From contig JAFREQ010000014.1 in NCBI GenBank assembly GCA_025331565.1, positions 9,566,501 to 9,630,500 of the forward strand: a stretch of 64,000 nt of DNA. Reading direction: 5' to 3'. Below, one piece after another: positions 13,158 to 24,100 of the stretch (positions are counted from its first letter, which is position 1; the number at the start of each line of letters is the position of its first letter). The position numbers and the translations under genes are program-made. The stretch comes from Holacanthus passer (taxonomy: Eukaryota > Chordata > Actinopteri > Pomacanthidae). Under the pieces are notes generated by a model, which was not told the DNA's origin, ran no database searches, and saw only the letters and a list, made by a program, of their open reading frames with translations.

Positions 13158-13992
13158 CACATTAATTTTTTTTTAAATTCTTACTATATTGCAGTGTAAA
13201 GGTAAACACAGCTTATACTGGTGCCACAAAGCTGAGCATGCTGGAAGCCAAATGAACCATTTTTCATCACATGTTGATGGTGATGATGACAAACACTGAT
13301 TCTCCCTTCATTTCAATAAAGGTTGAGGGACTTTTAAAATACACATAAGATTGCACATGAACAAGGCTGCAACAAGATCAGCATAATAAAAACGTCTGCA
13401 TGAATCTCTCCCTCTTCTCAATCACCTGAGGCAGGCCTTTATTTGGGCACAGAGCCAGAAATCCAGGTGACTCCCCACCACACACACACACACATACACA
13501 CCTTTTCCATTAATTTCACCATTGTTTTACTTTCTCTTACCTTCTGTTATTCTATCTCTATTCCCTCAATCCAGGTGAAACTCTGTCCAGTGGAGAATAA
13601 CACAGCGTTCACCCTTCAATGCCTCCAGTGTGCGTGAAGCCCGCCGTTGACACACGTGAAGCCATTAAACACTTTGCCCTCTGACACTCATCATCGGGGG
13701 CTCGTTGAGGAAAAAAATCTCGAACCGATTCCTGCAGCATGTTTTCAGATAATGTACCATAAAATAATAATTACCGTAATGACCCTAATGCGCGCGCGGG
13801 CCTTCAGGTGATGAGAGCAGCCTGTATAAGCACACGATACCGACCTGCTTGTCTTGATTTTTTTTTTTTTTTCTGAGAGGTAACTCGATCTGCTGCCAGT
13901 GAAAATCCTAACTCTGCTGTTGTAATAGCCTCGGGTGCTTTATAAGTTTATTTTAGGTAATAGAGACGCTTGTTTTGTTACAGCCTGTTCCG
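13158..13992. other. Distal wnt5a upstream region, no gene seen
   Basis: No exon was recognised. It holds a short (CA)n at about 13480-13493, a CpG patch (GCGCGCGCGGGCC) near 13792 and a TATAAG near 13837 that could belong to an alternative promoter. There is a T run at about 13859-13872. Confidence 0.4.
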
Positions 13993-14104
13993 CCCTCCTC
14001 TCTCTCTCTCTCCCTCTCCCTCTCTCTCTCTCTCTCCACACAATTTTACCTACACTCAAATTCCTTCAAAGTTGGTGACTGCAAGAAGAAGAAGAAGAAG
14101 AAAA
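13993..14104. repeat. Polypyrimidine (CT)n tract followed by (AAG)n tract
   Basis: A nearly pure pyrimidine run (mainly CTCT) at 13993-14036 is followed by an AAG trinucleotide run at 14083-14104. A GA-rich run follows at about 14215-14240. Together they flank the wnt5a promoter. Opposed homopurine/homopyrimidine tracts of this kind can adopt non-B structure or bind GAGA-type factors. Confidence 0.85.
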
Positions 14105-14230
14105 GGGGGGATTTGAGGGGAGAAACTGTACCGCGCATGCGCCATCCAGAGGGTTTTACGCAGCGCATCCATGCCGCATTGGTTTAGTTTGTGAGAGGAG
14201 GGCGACCGGAGCAGGTGAGAAAGAGAGAGA
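14105..14230 (+). promoter_or_regulatory. wnt5a: Likely wnt5a promoter
   Basis: The palindromic core GCGCATGCGC at 14133-14142 matches the NRF1 consensus and is followed by an inverted CCAAT box (ATTGG) at 14178-14182. CpG density is locally raised through about 14430 (for example the GCGCGCTCGCC patch near 14370), as in a CpG-island promoter. No convincing TATA box lies immediately upstream of the presumed start, which fits a TATA-less promoter. The exact transcription start cannot be read from sequence. Confidence 0.5.
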
Positions 14231-15106
14231 GAGGGAGGGATACTTTTCTGTTCTTCCAGCTCGCAGAGAGACTCACACACACACACACACGCGGAGGACG
14301 ACAGAACCGGGAGCTCGAGCCGTAGCTCACGCGCTGCGCTCCTTTCCTCTTCCCCCCCTCTGGCACCGCGCGCGCTCGCCAAGCCGCACTGTTTGGAGAT
14401 AGTCCGCGCGGAAAGTTTTTTTGGAGCATACTGTCTGGAGCCGATTAATTGTGGCATCTTTTTTTTTTTTCAAGGGGATGATTTTTTGCATGTGATTTTT
14501 TTTTTTTGGTGTGTGTGTGCACAGAATGGAAGGTAAATTGACGAGTCGTTTGTGGCGAGGATCACCGTGTGGATCTTTCCGCAGGTAGAAAAAAAAAAAC
14601 AAAAAAAATAACGCGCAATGAGCTGAGCGTGTTTGCGCCTGGATTTATTTCCTCATTACATTTTTTTAGTTTGACACACTCTTGTTATAATCTGGAACTT
14701 TTCTTTCTTGCATAGGGACTTAAAGTTTTTTTTAAAATTAGAGACTCGACAAAGCGAATCCGACGTTTCCTCCAGTGGCACTTTGGGTTTGCCGTAGATG
14801 CTTTTATTTACTAATTGTTCACGCACTGATTCGTTAAAGGAACTGATCGTTTCCTTACACTGACTTTGGGCATTTTCACATGTCCGGCTGCTTCCCACCA
14901 ACTCTTCAAACTCATGTTTTTTTGTTCATCCAAAAAACACCAAACCTGAAGATCTCTCCTCTGCAACACCCCAACCGAGCACTTTCAGAGGGATCCGAAT
15001 CAAACCACGAGACTTGAAGAGGAACAGGAGATCTTAAACCCACCTGGCCTGCACTGGGATTATTGGTTTGATATCAGTGGATTACTCCAGCGGGCAGAGC
15101 TCCCTG
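14230..15106 (+). other. wnt5a: wnt5a exon 1 (5'UTR); start approximate
   Basis: The right boundary is supported by a strong donor, CTG|GTGAGT, at 15106/15107. Joined to the acceptor at 17966/17967 the frame upstream of the wnt5a ATG is open back to a TAA at 15035-15037, with no ATG in between. The exon is therefore wholly non-coding for the main protein. It carries several upstream ORFs: ATG at 14526 with stop at 14586-14588 (20 codons), a two-codon ORF at 14618-14626, and one starting near 14797. The left end is a guess placed just after the promoter motifs. A (CA)n run lies at about 14274-14291. Confidence 0.5.
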
Positions 15107-15999
15107 GTGAGTAGCCTCCTGCTTCAGCCTCTTTTCATGCAGCTGCACTTTATCTTAGAGGAAAATGAGGGTTTCAGTTCAGTGGGACCTTTTTTAAAAC
15201 TGGTTCTTGGATGTGCACAAAGGTTCTTGACAGATGTGATGTGTGAAACATGCCCCCCCTCCCTCCCTCCCTCCTTGACATGTGTCAGTCCTGTTGTGCA
15301 AATAACGAATTGAGCAAAAATGAACCATAAGTTCTGTTTTTGATAGATTGAAATGAGAAAGGAATTGTCTTCTCATTGTTAACGGTCCCCATTTAAAGTC
15401 AGACTGTGTCCTTTGTGCTGCTGCTCCTCCTCATCAAATCCTTGTACCTGGCTCCCTCTCCTGGTTTTTTAAACAACAGGACAGACAGAGAAAGAGACTC
15501 CTCATTGTGCGCCATTAAATGCAGATAATATTTCACTCATTTGTCCATAAACGACAATGCAGTGCAGTTTGGGAAAGGGTGAAACTGTTTTGTGTAATTG
15601 CTTCATGAATAATATTTATATATTTGTTGCATCCACAGCCCATAAAAAAACTTTAAATTCATTGTCACCATGCGTTTTAGCCAAAGACCAAAAGATTCCA
15701 AACTGAAGTAAATACAGTCCCTTTTAAAATAGTCCAGTCATCCATTAAAAGTCCACACGCTCATTGCACACTATTCCTTTCACAATCAAGTGTTGTTAAA
15801 ATATATTCAACACTATTATATTTTTAATTGCAATGTTGGATAATAAATAGATAGTTTGGTCAGAGGAAAGCAAAACTGAGAAAAGACAAATCTGACTAAA
15901 AGATGAAGTAATTCAAGAATATTTTTCTCATTTAAAACAACTTTTTTTTTACTTTTAGATTTAATGTAAATTGATTTAGTCTCGGATTAACTTTTTAAA

Positions 16000-16640
16000 A
16001 TAGCCTCTCAAATGATCCATTGCAGCAACAGCGCCTGATGTTTTATCATCCTGTCGGCTCTTTTCTAATTGTTCTCTTCCTGAAATTGGCTCAATTTGAT
16101 GCCTTTTATTTCCTGACAGAAATCAGAGAGCTAATCGTCAGTCATCCAGTCAAAGTCCTGTGAAGGTTTCACTGGGGTCAGATTGTTTGCAGGGGTCACA
16201 GCGCAGCTGGTGTGAGGAAGATTTAACTTTACAAAAAATAAATGTTTAATGTTGAAATGCCACAAAAATGAATAATTAAATTTGAACCTTGCATCTGCGA
16301 AAACGAATAATTACTGTTCTCTGCTCTGATTGGCTGGAATGTCATGTAATGATAATTGCGCGCACCTGTGGCCTCGTGAAAGCGAATTTAAATAATGAAT
16401 ATGCAAAATAAAACCTGTGTTTTTGTTGTCATCTCTGCTGATAAAGTGCACCGCTTTGCGCAAAAACGCACGTTTAATTGCAGAATTTAATTATGCGCAA
16501 ATTGAACGTATTTTGAAATCTGTCTCCTGGCGGGTGTAGCGGCTCCAATTAGTTGGTTTAAAATCAGTTTAGCACCGCCGCCATCTGTGGATTATTGCTT
16601 TAATTTATGTGGAAGAAGTACAAGGAAGAGAACATAATCT
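16000..16640. promoter_or_regulatory. wnt5a: Candidate intron 1 enhancer of wnt5a
   Basis: A low-repeat, AT-rich block is packed with developmental factor-type words. It has an inverted CCAAT box (16329-16333), a TAATGATAATTG homeodomain cluster (16347-16358), a CACCTG E-box (16363-16368) and an octamer-like ATGCAAAAT (16401-16409). Further TTTAATTG and TTAATTATGCGCAAAT sites lie at about 16473-16505. It has no coding frame and is bordered by simpler sequence. First introns of Wnt genes often hold enhancers. Function and conservation are inferred, not shown. Confidence 0.35.
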
Positions 16641-16830
16641 CAGCAACTTTTACTGAAGCTGTGCGCAAACTCAAAGCACATGCTCGTGTGTGTGTGTGTG
16701 CGCGCGCGCTCGCTGCGTGAGTGATGGTGAACTTGGCCTTGTCTGTAATGAGTATTAGGCAGGTCCAGGTCTGCACGACTCAACCCTGGAAAATAACGCA
16801 GCGAGACAAATTAGAGCTGCTCTCAGTCCC

Positions 16831-16831
<1 letters not shown>

Positions 16832-16864
<33 letters not shown>
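16832..16864. repeat. (CA)n microsatellite in wnt5a intron 1
   Basis: An uninterrupted AC dinucleotide run of about 33 bases. Confidence 0.95.
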
Positions 16865-16865
<1 letters not shown>

Positions 16866-17577
16866 CCCAACTGGAAGCCTGGCACAAAGGTGGAACTCTC
16901 AAATTTAGGTGTAATTATTTTCAACCCATTTTCTGCCCACATAGCAGCCAAACTGTATCACCTCAGTTGACTACAGATCATTAACTTTTTTTTTCAGTTT
17001 TTAATTCCTTGTAGTTTTTGTTAAGCAAAACGCTGCAGAGTAAATCCAGGCCATCACGTCCACTGACGTGGCTCCTGTCTGTCCAACCCACAGCCAATTA
17101 ATACATTTGAAAATTAATTAGAATATAATCACAAACCAACATTTGTCAAATTACCTATTTAATAGCCATGAATTTCACAGTTCTCAGGAATCAATTAAAA
17201 AAAAAAAAAATCAAATTTTTGATCTCCACATATTTTAAGTGCTGAAAATGTTTTGAATTCACTATATTTAAAACGAATTTCATAAATTTGTGTAATTATT
17301 TTAAGGGTGTTTCTTATTTACAAAACTCAGCAAAATGAAACCTTTTCACCACAAATAGAGGCCTGTAGATTGAAAAGGAATAAAACCAAAATGATGTGTT
17401 TTATTTGACCATGTTATTTTTTTGTTTAAAACAACCATCTTTGAATTAAATAATAAAATAGTTTGTTGGTTAAAACTGAGACCATTTTGAACCTTATGTC
17501 AATAGTAAATATGTGGGATAAAGTGGATTTAAAATAATGTACACTCTCTCTGACCAGGTCTGTCTTTCTGCCTGTCA

Positions 17578-17580
<3 letters not shown>

Positions 17581-17625
<45 letters not shown>
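17581..17625. repeat. (TG)n microsatellite in wnt5a intron 1
   Basis: An uninterrupted TG run of about 45 bases, followed by a CT-rich patch. It lies about 340 bp upstream of the exon 2 acceptor. Confidence 0.95.
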
Positions 17626-17626
<1 letters not shown>

Positions 17627-17966
17627 TCTGTCTCTCTCTCTGAGTAAAGTGAACTGTCAGGAATGTGTCTAGATGGGATTTCATGGTCATTGTCTCTTCT
17701 CTGGCTGCTTGTCTATCAGTCTTATGTGATTCACACTCAGACCTGCTGCCAAACGACTACTCTGCTGTGCAAGCACTGATGGCCTCTCATCTCACACACA
17801 CACACGCACACACTAATGCATGTATTTTTCCTGCATTCCCTTCATACATTTTGACATCACAGATATCTGTCTCTCTCCTTTTCTGTATTAAGCACAATGA
17901 ACCGTGTGTGAGACCAACCTCCAGAAAGGCAGGCCGACTGACGTGCATCCTTCTCTCTGTCCTCAG

Positions 17967-18115
17967 ATCAGCGGCAGTATGAACCTGGGCCTGGGCTGTG
18001 TGTGTCGGCCGGTTTGCTGGCCCTTCGGCAGCGTCTTGGACTCCAGACACTGTGTCTTTGCCCTCACGCTCCTCACTCTCCTCATGCAGGTGGTGGTGGA
18101 GGCCAACTCATGGTG
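17967..18115 (+). CDS. wnt5a: wnt5a exon 2 (first coding exon; CDS from 17979)
   Basis: The acceptor CCTCAG ends at 17966, 12 bases of 5'UTR follow, and the ATG is at 17979-17981. The exon encodes residues 1-45 and the first two bases of Trp46, ending TGG TG|GTATGC. It covers the signal peptide. The stretch before the hydrophobic core holds four cysteines (7, 9, 13, 25), unlike the basic N-terminus of human WNT5A. The N-terminus is the least certain part of the model, since an alternative first exon could supply another start. Confidence 0.88.
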
Positions 18116-21100
18116 GTATGCATTAATTTTCTCTCCATATGTGCACCGTTTCTGTGTGTGTCTTAACGTGCACACTGTGTGTTTTTGTGTGATACAGTCA
18201 GTGGAGATTGTCAGCTTTGAAAAGGCATTTTTCTCCTGTTTACGCTCACAGACGAGTCACATTTGTAAATGAGGCAGCAGTGCCTAAAAAGGAAATAAGA
18301 CACACAGAAAGCCAAAGATTTCAGGTAATACTGATTTGAAAAAAAAAAAAAGTGTTAGTGTTTATATTTATCTTTTACTTAGTTTCAGACTCAATTTCAG
18401 GCTTGTGTATGAGAGAGTGTGTGTGCGTGTTTGCTAAGTAAGCCTCCTCAGCTTCAGTTGCACCACATATGAAGTAACACAACATGCTGACTGTGGCACA
18501 TTAGCTTTTCAGGAAGACCTTTTTTCTCCCTTATTTTCTTTCTTCGCATATTGCCAAACCAAAATTATGAATATTATAGAAAACATAGAATTCTGTGGTT
18601 TATGAGTCGCCGTCCAAATATGTGCAAACACGAACACTGTGTGCGACTGCGCGTGCATGTTTGTGTGTGTGTTTGTGTGTGTCCTGGTGCTATTAGAAAA
18701 GTCTGTATTTGAGCATGCTGCACTTCAACACACTGAGTACTTCTGATAGGGGAAAATATTGTTTACCAGTCACCATAGAAGCTCTACTTAAAGCAAATCA
18801 CGACTCCTCACATCCTGTGGCTGTTTGTGTTTTTGTCTAATTGTGCACTTGTGTATCCCAATTTGAGTGCTCGTAGGAGGACATTTACAGGAAAGACACA
18901 CTTTCCGTGTAAGATATTTATTTACTTTAAACGAGCGGATCAAAGCCAGTGTTGACATCATGTGGTCGTGGCATAATTATAAGAAAATAATAATTTAAAC
19001 AAATAAATTGAAGAGGATTTATACAGATAAACATATTTTAATAGGCTCAGCTCAGGAGGCGACTACATTAAAGTTCAAATAATGAGTTGGATTGCGGACC
19101 CGGCTGAGGACTCGCACATCCCACAGACCCTTGTGGAAAGCTCAAAGTCTGTGTGTCTTTGTGGGACACACAGGTGTTAATGATTTGGTGTCAGAGCAGT
19201 GGGCCGGCTGACTGTATTTCTGTGTGTGTGAGTGTCAGTCTGCATGTGTGTTTCAGCACACAAACAGTGTGTATGTTGATTCTTTTTTTCCTCTTCTATG
19301 TGCGTGTGTATGTGTTGTGTGTATTCAGTCTGGGTTCCCTCACTGCCGAGTTTCCCCAGTCGATCAGGTTACACTGGGGGCTAATTGTCTTTCTCTTAGG
19401 GCTCAGGGATGGACTGCTCTAATTGTCCTGTGGCCTGGAACCAGATGCTCATACTAGTGTTCCTCTCTCTCTCTCTGTTTCTACTGTTTTTGTCCCTGCC
19501 TCTCTCGCTTCCAGTCCATTTTGATTTCTCTTTCTTTGTATTGAATGGAGTTGTTAATTTAGACAAAGTGATCAGATTTATATAGTGCTGCAAAAAAAGT
19601 ATAAAACTTTCATAGTGTTATCCACTTGGTGCTTTGAGGTGGCGAGAGGGAACAGTCATTAAATGTGCTTCAACAGATTTTTTTTCAATTGCTTTTCAAT
19701 CACAGTATGTTAATAGTAATGTAAAAGCTATATTTTAAGAAGGCGCTTCCCCACTTGGGGTCAGTACCACTCCAGGGGGTCAGAAATAAAACAGAAGTGT
19801 TCACTAGCTTTTTAACAATTTGAGAAAGAAGGAAAAAAAGTCTCCATAAAATTAAGTTTATTTCTCAGACTTTTCTTAAATCTTTGCTTTTTGGCAAAAT
19901 ACTGCAGAGTTTCCCTCCTAAGGCCTCAAAAAACCTGAAACAATCATTCTTGGTTGAACTCACAGACATAATATGCAACCTGTGATCAAGAGCCACAAAC
20001 TAAAGGGTCACATGTAAAAAGTTTTTGCAAGCAGTGACGCTGAATACAAAAGCAGTATTTTTGTGTCAGACGCGCTCTTTGTTTTGCTCCATTTACATCG
20101 TGCACCCTTTATTTTACTCTGCTCCCTACTTTTACTTTAAGTTTTCTTCTTTCTCCACCCTGGCTGTTTTTTTTCTTCTTTTGTCTGTGCTTCCATTTGC
20201 TGGATGTTTTGGCCTGAAATAGCACATGGCCGTAAGTTCAGTGTCATAAAGAGCTAAGAGTATACAGGGTTTTACTCCATTAAATAATAGCACCTCATGT
20301 CTCTGATCAGCATAGCTTCAATCCATGAGAAAGTGAAGCTAATCAGACGTTTGCTGTGAATTTGACCTGAAAACGTGTGAGTGTTTGAGTTGTCATAATG
20401 AGTGAAAACAACTGCATTATGTGTCCCCCTCATCCAGGTCTCTGGCCATGAACCCTCTACTGATCCCAGAGGCCTACATCATCGGTGCCCAGCCTCTGTG
20501 CAGCCAGCTGGTGGGCCTGTCACAGGGCCAGAAGAAGCTGTGCCAGCTCTACCAAGACCACATGCAGTACATCGGTGAAGGTGCCAAGACCGGCATCAGA
20601 GAGTGCCAGTACCAGTTCAGACATCGGCGCTGGAACTGCAGCACAGTGGACAACTCCTCTGTTTTTGGACGGGTCATGCAAATAGGTAAGAAATGAGCAA
20701 GCAATGTATTAAAAAAAAAAAAAGTTGTGTACATATTTTCAGAAACATGTACATGAACACACAGGAGTAGATACAGTGTGTGTTCATACATACACAAACA
20801 TACAAAATACGCACATGTGTGTCGTAAATATTCACCCGTGTTATTTTGAATCTGTAAATTCAGTCCTTCTTTTCTACATTCTCACACTCTGAATCATTCA
20901 CCCTCTTTTGTGTGTTTGTAAACTGTGTGTGTGTGTGTGTGTGTGTGAATTGTATGGGACTGCTGATTCTCAGCAGCTGTGTGGAGGGAATAGTTGGTGG
21001 GTGAGGTTGCTGGATAAATCACATGTGGCTTTGGCCTGCTAAACCAGCTCCCGACATGGAGCAAGAGGGAGGCAGAGAATCTGCTTTTCCCCTGATGAAT

Positions 21101-24100
21101 GGGAGACAATCTAATCTCATTTAATATACACACACAGATACACACACTGTGAGGCTGGACTGGAGCTGCCCTATATTTACAAGTAATGAGAGTGCAGTGA
21201 GTGTACGCACCAATATATCACCTATCAGAGATTACACTGTCTGTCTGTTTGTGTGTGTGTTTTTGTAACCTTATTGGGACCTTTTCCGGCATAAACGCCA
21301 ACTTTGTCGGGACCAGAAATCCTCATGGAGAGCAAAGCCTGGTCCTAATGTGTCAAAAGGTCATTTCTGAGGTCCTGGTTAAGGTTAGGGGTAAAGTGTG
21401 AATTGAGGTTAGGTTAAGGTTACATTGAATGGAAGAATTGAACAGTATAGCAGCCCAAACTTCTCTGTGTGTGTGCACAGACTCGCCGTGTGGTCAGAAC
21501 TCATAGAAAGTTCAAGAGCTTTACAATCTTTAAAGCAAATTCCACCCATGGATCCTGACGGTATGTTTGTTTTGTTTTGTTTTTTTAAAGCTTTCACCTC
21601 AGGACCTAATGTAAAGGTGGTTTTCCCATTTATTAATCATAACTCTCCATTCTAATGAATCTATACAATGTCCATGTTGTGATTATAGCAGCGTTAAAGC
21701 AGGTTTGATTGCGCAGTGGCAAAATCTGAATGGATCACATTTTGTAGTTTCGGCACCACAACACTTGTGGTGCTCACATTTTGGGAATCTTTCAAATTCC
21801 TCTCAAGTAAGATGTGCAGAAGGGTGTGCATTTTGTTCATGTCGGTCATGTCATGGGTCAGCTCACGCAAATTTTGAAAGAAAAGAAAAATTTCTCACCA
21901 CATTTTCTCACCTAATCAAATTGCTTTCTGCTTTCATTTCTGCTCCCACCCCAGTGCAAATAATGGAATAAATGATGGATGGAATTTCGTTTTGTGGTGC
22001 TCACAGCTTTAAAAATAACATTTAATGAACTCAACAGCAACGTTTCTTTCCAGAAATAATGTTCCCATTGCTCTGGATAATCCACAGAACACAGTGTCAA
22101 CAGTTTTCTTGGTGACATTTTTTTTTGTTACAGTAGTTCCACTGGAAACTGATCTGTAGAGGATCCTGAGTAACATTGTTTTTGAAAAGAGAGGCTTTCT
22201 GTGAATTATATGTATAGTATGAATAATGTTAGCAGTAACAAAAACAAGACTTCATAGCGCTGTACCCTACATGACTTTGCGTGCACACATTTGCGTGCGT
22301 CTATGTTTCGTCTCGGTGATTCTGTCCGCCTGTGTCTCCGGCGCTGCTGACTCCCTTTCCACAGATCAGTCTTCATAGAAACCTCATCAGCAGCCGTTCT
22401 CCCATTCCTCTTCTCCCTCCCCGACATTGCTCCCATCTCAGCCCACTCCGGGCCAAGTAAACATGTCCTCCCCTCTGTAGCCGTCTATCTGAAAGCCTGT
22501 CTCACCGTCCGTCTGTCTGCTGGCTCCAGGATACTGCTGGTGATTTAAAGCTGAGCTCCAGGGGGTGCTGGCGTGGTTGGGTTCAGACCCTCTCCCCTGC
22601 CTGGCTTGGCTAGCTCCGGGGTGGGGAACAGGAGAAGGGAGGCAGCGGTGTGGGAGATGGCTGTTTGTCCGTCTTCAGGTCCACTATTAGCCAATATCCT
22701 CGGGCTGTATTAAAAGTTGTACTAGGTTAATAAATCCCCCACTCGCTCTGACCACCTCTGCTGCTGCCAGAGTTTCCCACCTGAACATCTTTCAGACTTT
22801 CCAAATGGATTCTTTATTCATCTTCTCAGTCATTCTTTTACTGCCTTTACTGTAATATTAAGTGCATGCATGTGTCTCCTTTTCCATTTTTTTTCCCTTC
22901 ACTGTCTTTTTCTTGACTTATCTCTTCAGTGGTCTTTTCTTTCTCCTCCCTCATCTCCCATTCTCTGTCCATCTGTTATTGTCATCATAGCACGCTCTCT
23001 AAAGGTTTGGCCCAGCAGGTATATGAGCTGTGCGTTTTTATTTTGTAGCAGCCCCTCTCTTCAATGTCAACACGCCGCCTCATAGTTTGGTCGGCTGTTT
23101 CTTCTGCAGTCGCTTATCTCCTCATCTCGGTTTTCTCCTCTAGTCTGTGGCTGTGTACACTGGTAGTAATGGAGCGAGCATTCGGTGACAGCAAAAACTG
23201 CTTGCGTGTATTTTTTTTTGTTTTTTAAGACTCCCTCTCACTCTTGTCTTTATAGAGGAAATGTTGAGGGTAGAAACAGTGGGAGATAATGAGCAGTGGC
23301 TCCAGAATCACTCAGCCGTGACAGATAAAGTAAAAGAGTTGTTGTCACTTTCAATTTGGATGAGATGGAAGCTGCTTGTTAAGAAGGATCTCTGTCACTC
23401 GAGGGCGCTCTCCTCTCTCTGGCTGAGGCCCAATAACAGCAAACCAGATTCCACCGTTCAACATGATGGTGATGAGGAGCCTGCAGCACTTGGCTGAAGT
23501 GCTCTTTAATCTTAAATGTATGGTGAATGCTGTCATATGACATCACGTCTCAATACAATGTACAAATTCTTAAAATAACACGACAGTTTCATACACATTC
23601 AGTATAAAATCAATACACGCAACCTAGAAAAAGGGAAGCAGCGGACAGATATGCCAAATGCTAAACATGCATGTAGACATTGCTCATTTACTGTTCCTCT
23701 TGTCAAAATGACACGTTGTTTCTGTTTGTGTGTCTGCAGGCAGTCGAGAAACGGCGTTCACGTATGCCATCAGCGCAGCAGGGGTGGTGAACGCGGTGAG
23801 CCGTGCCTGCAGAGAGGGGGAGCTCTCCAGCTGTGGGTGCAGCCGCGCAGCTCGCCCCAAAGACCTGCCGCGAGACTGGCTGTGGGGCGGCTGCGGAGAC
23901 AACCTGAACTACGGCTACAGGTTCTCCAAGGAGTTTGTGGACGCACGCGAGAGGGAGAAGAGCTACCCCAAAGGCTCATATGAGAGCGCCCGGCTGTTGA
24001 TGAATCTTCACAATAATGAGGCTGGAAGGAGGGTAAGATACACACATGCACACACAATGGTTTTAAGATGCCATCACATAAAAAGCAAGCAGAAAGATAT

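Larger units (their letters stand above)
15107..17966 (+). other. wnt5a: wnt5a intron 1
   Basis: The intron runs from GTGAGT to CTGTCCTCAG. It is AT-rich and holds a (CA)n tract (16832-16864), a 45-base (TG)n tract (17581-17625) and the enhancer-like block at 16000-16640. No extra exon was recognised. Confidence 0.7.
20686..23739 (+). other. wnt5a: wnt5a intron 3
   Basis: The intron runs from GTAAGA to TGTCTGCAG. It contains a (GT)n tract (20923-20947), a dispersed-repeat-like segment (about 21265-21425) and a CCAAT- and TAAT-containing block at 22480-22760. No additional exon was recognised. Confidence 0.7.

Noticed and set aside
21380..21425. GGTTAGG-like units suggesting interstitial telomeric repeat
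   Set aside because: The units are irregular and few, and they sit in a dispersed-repeat-like segment rather than a TTAGGG array.
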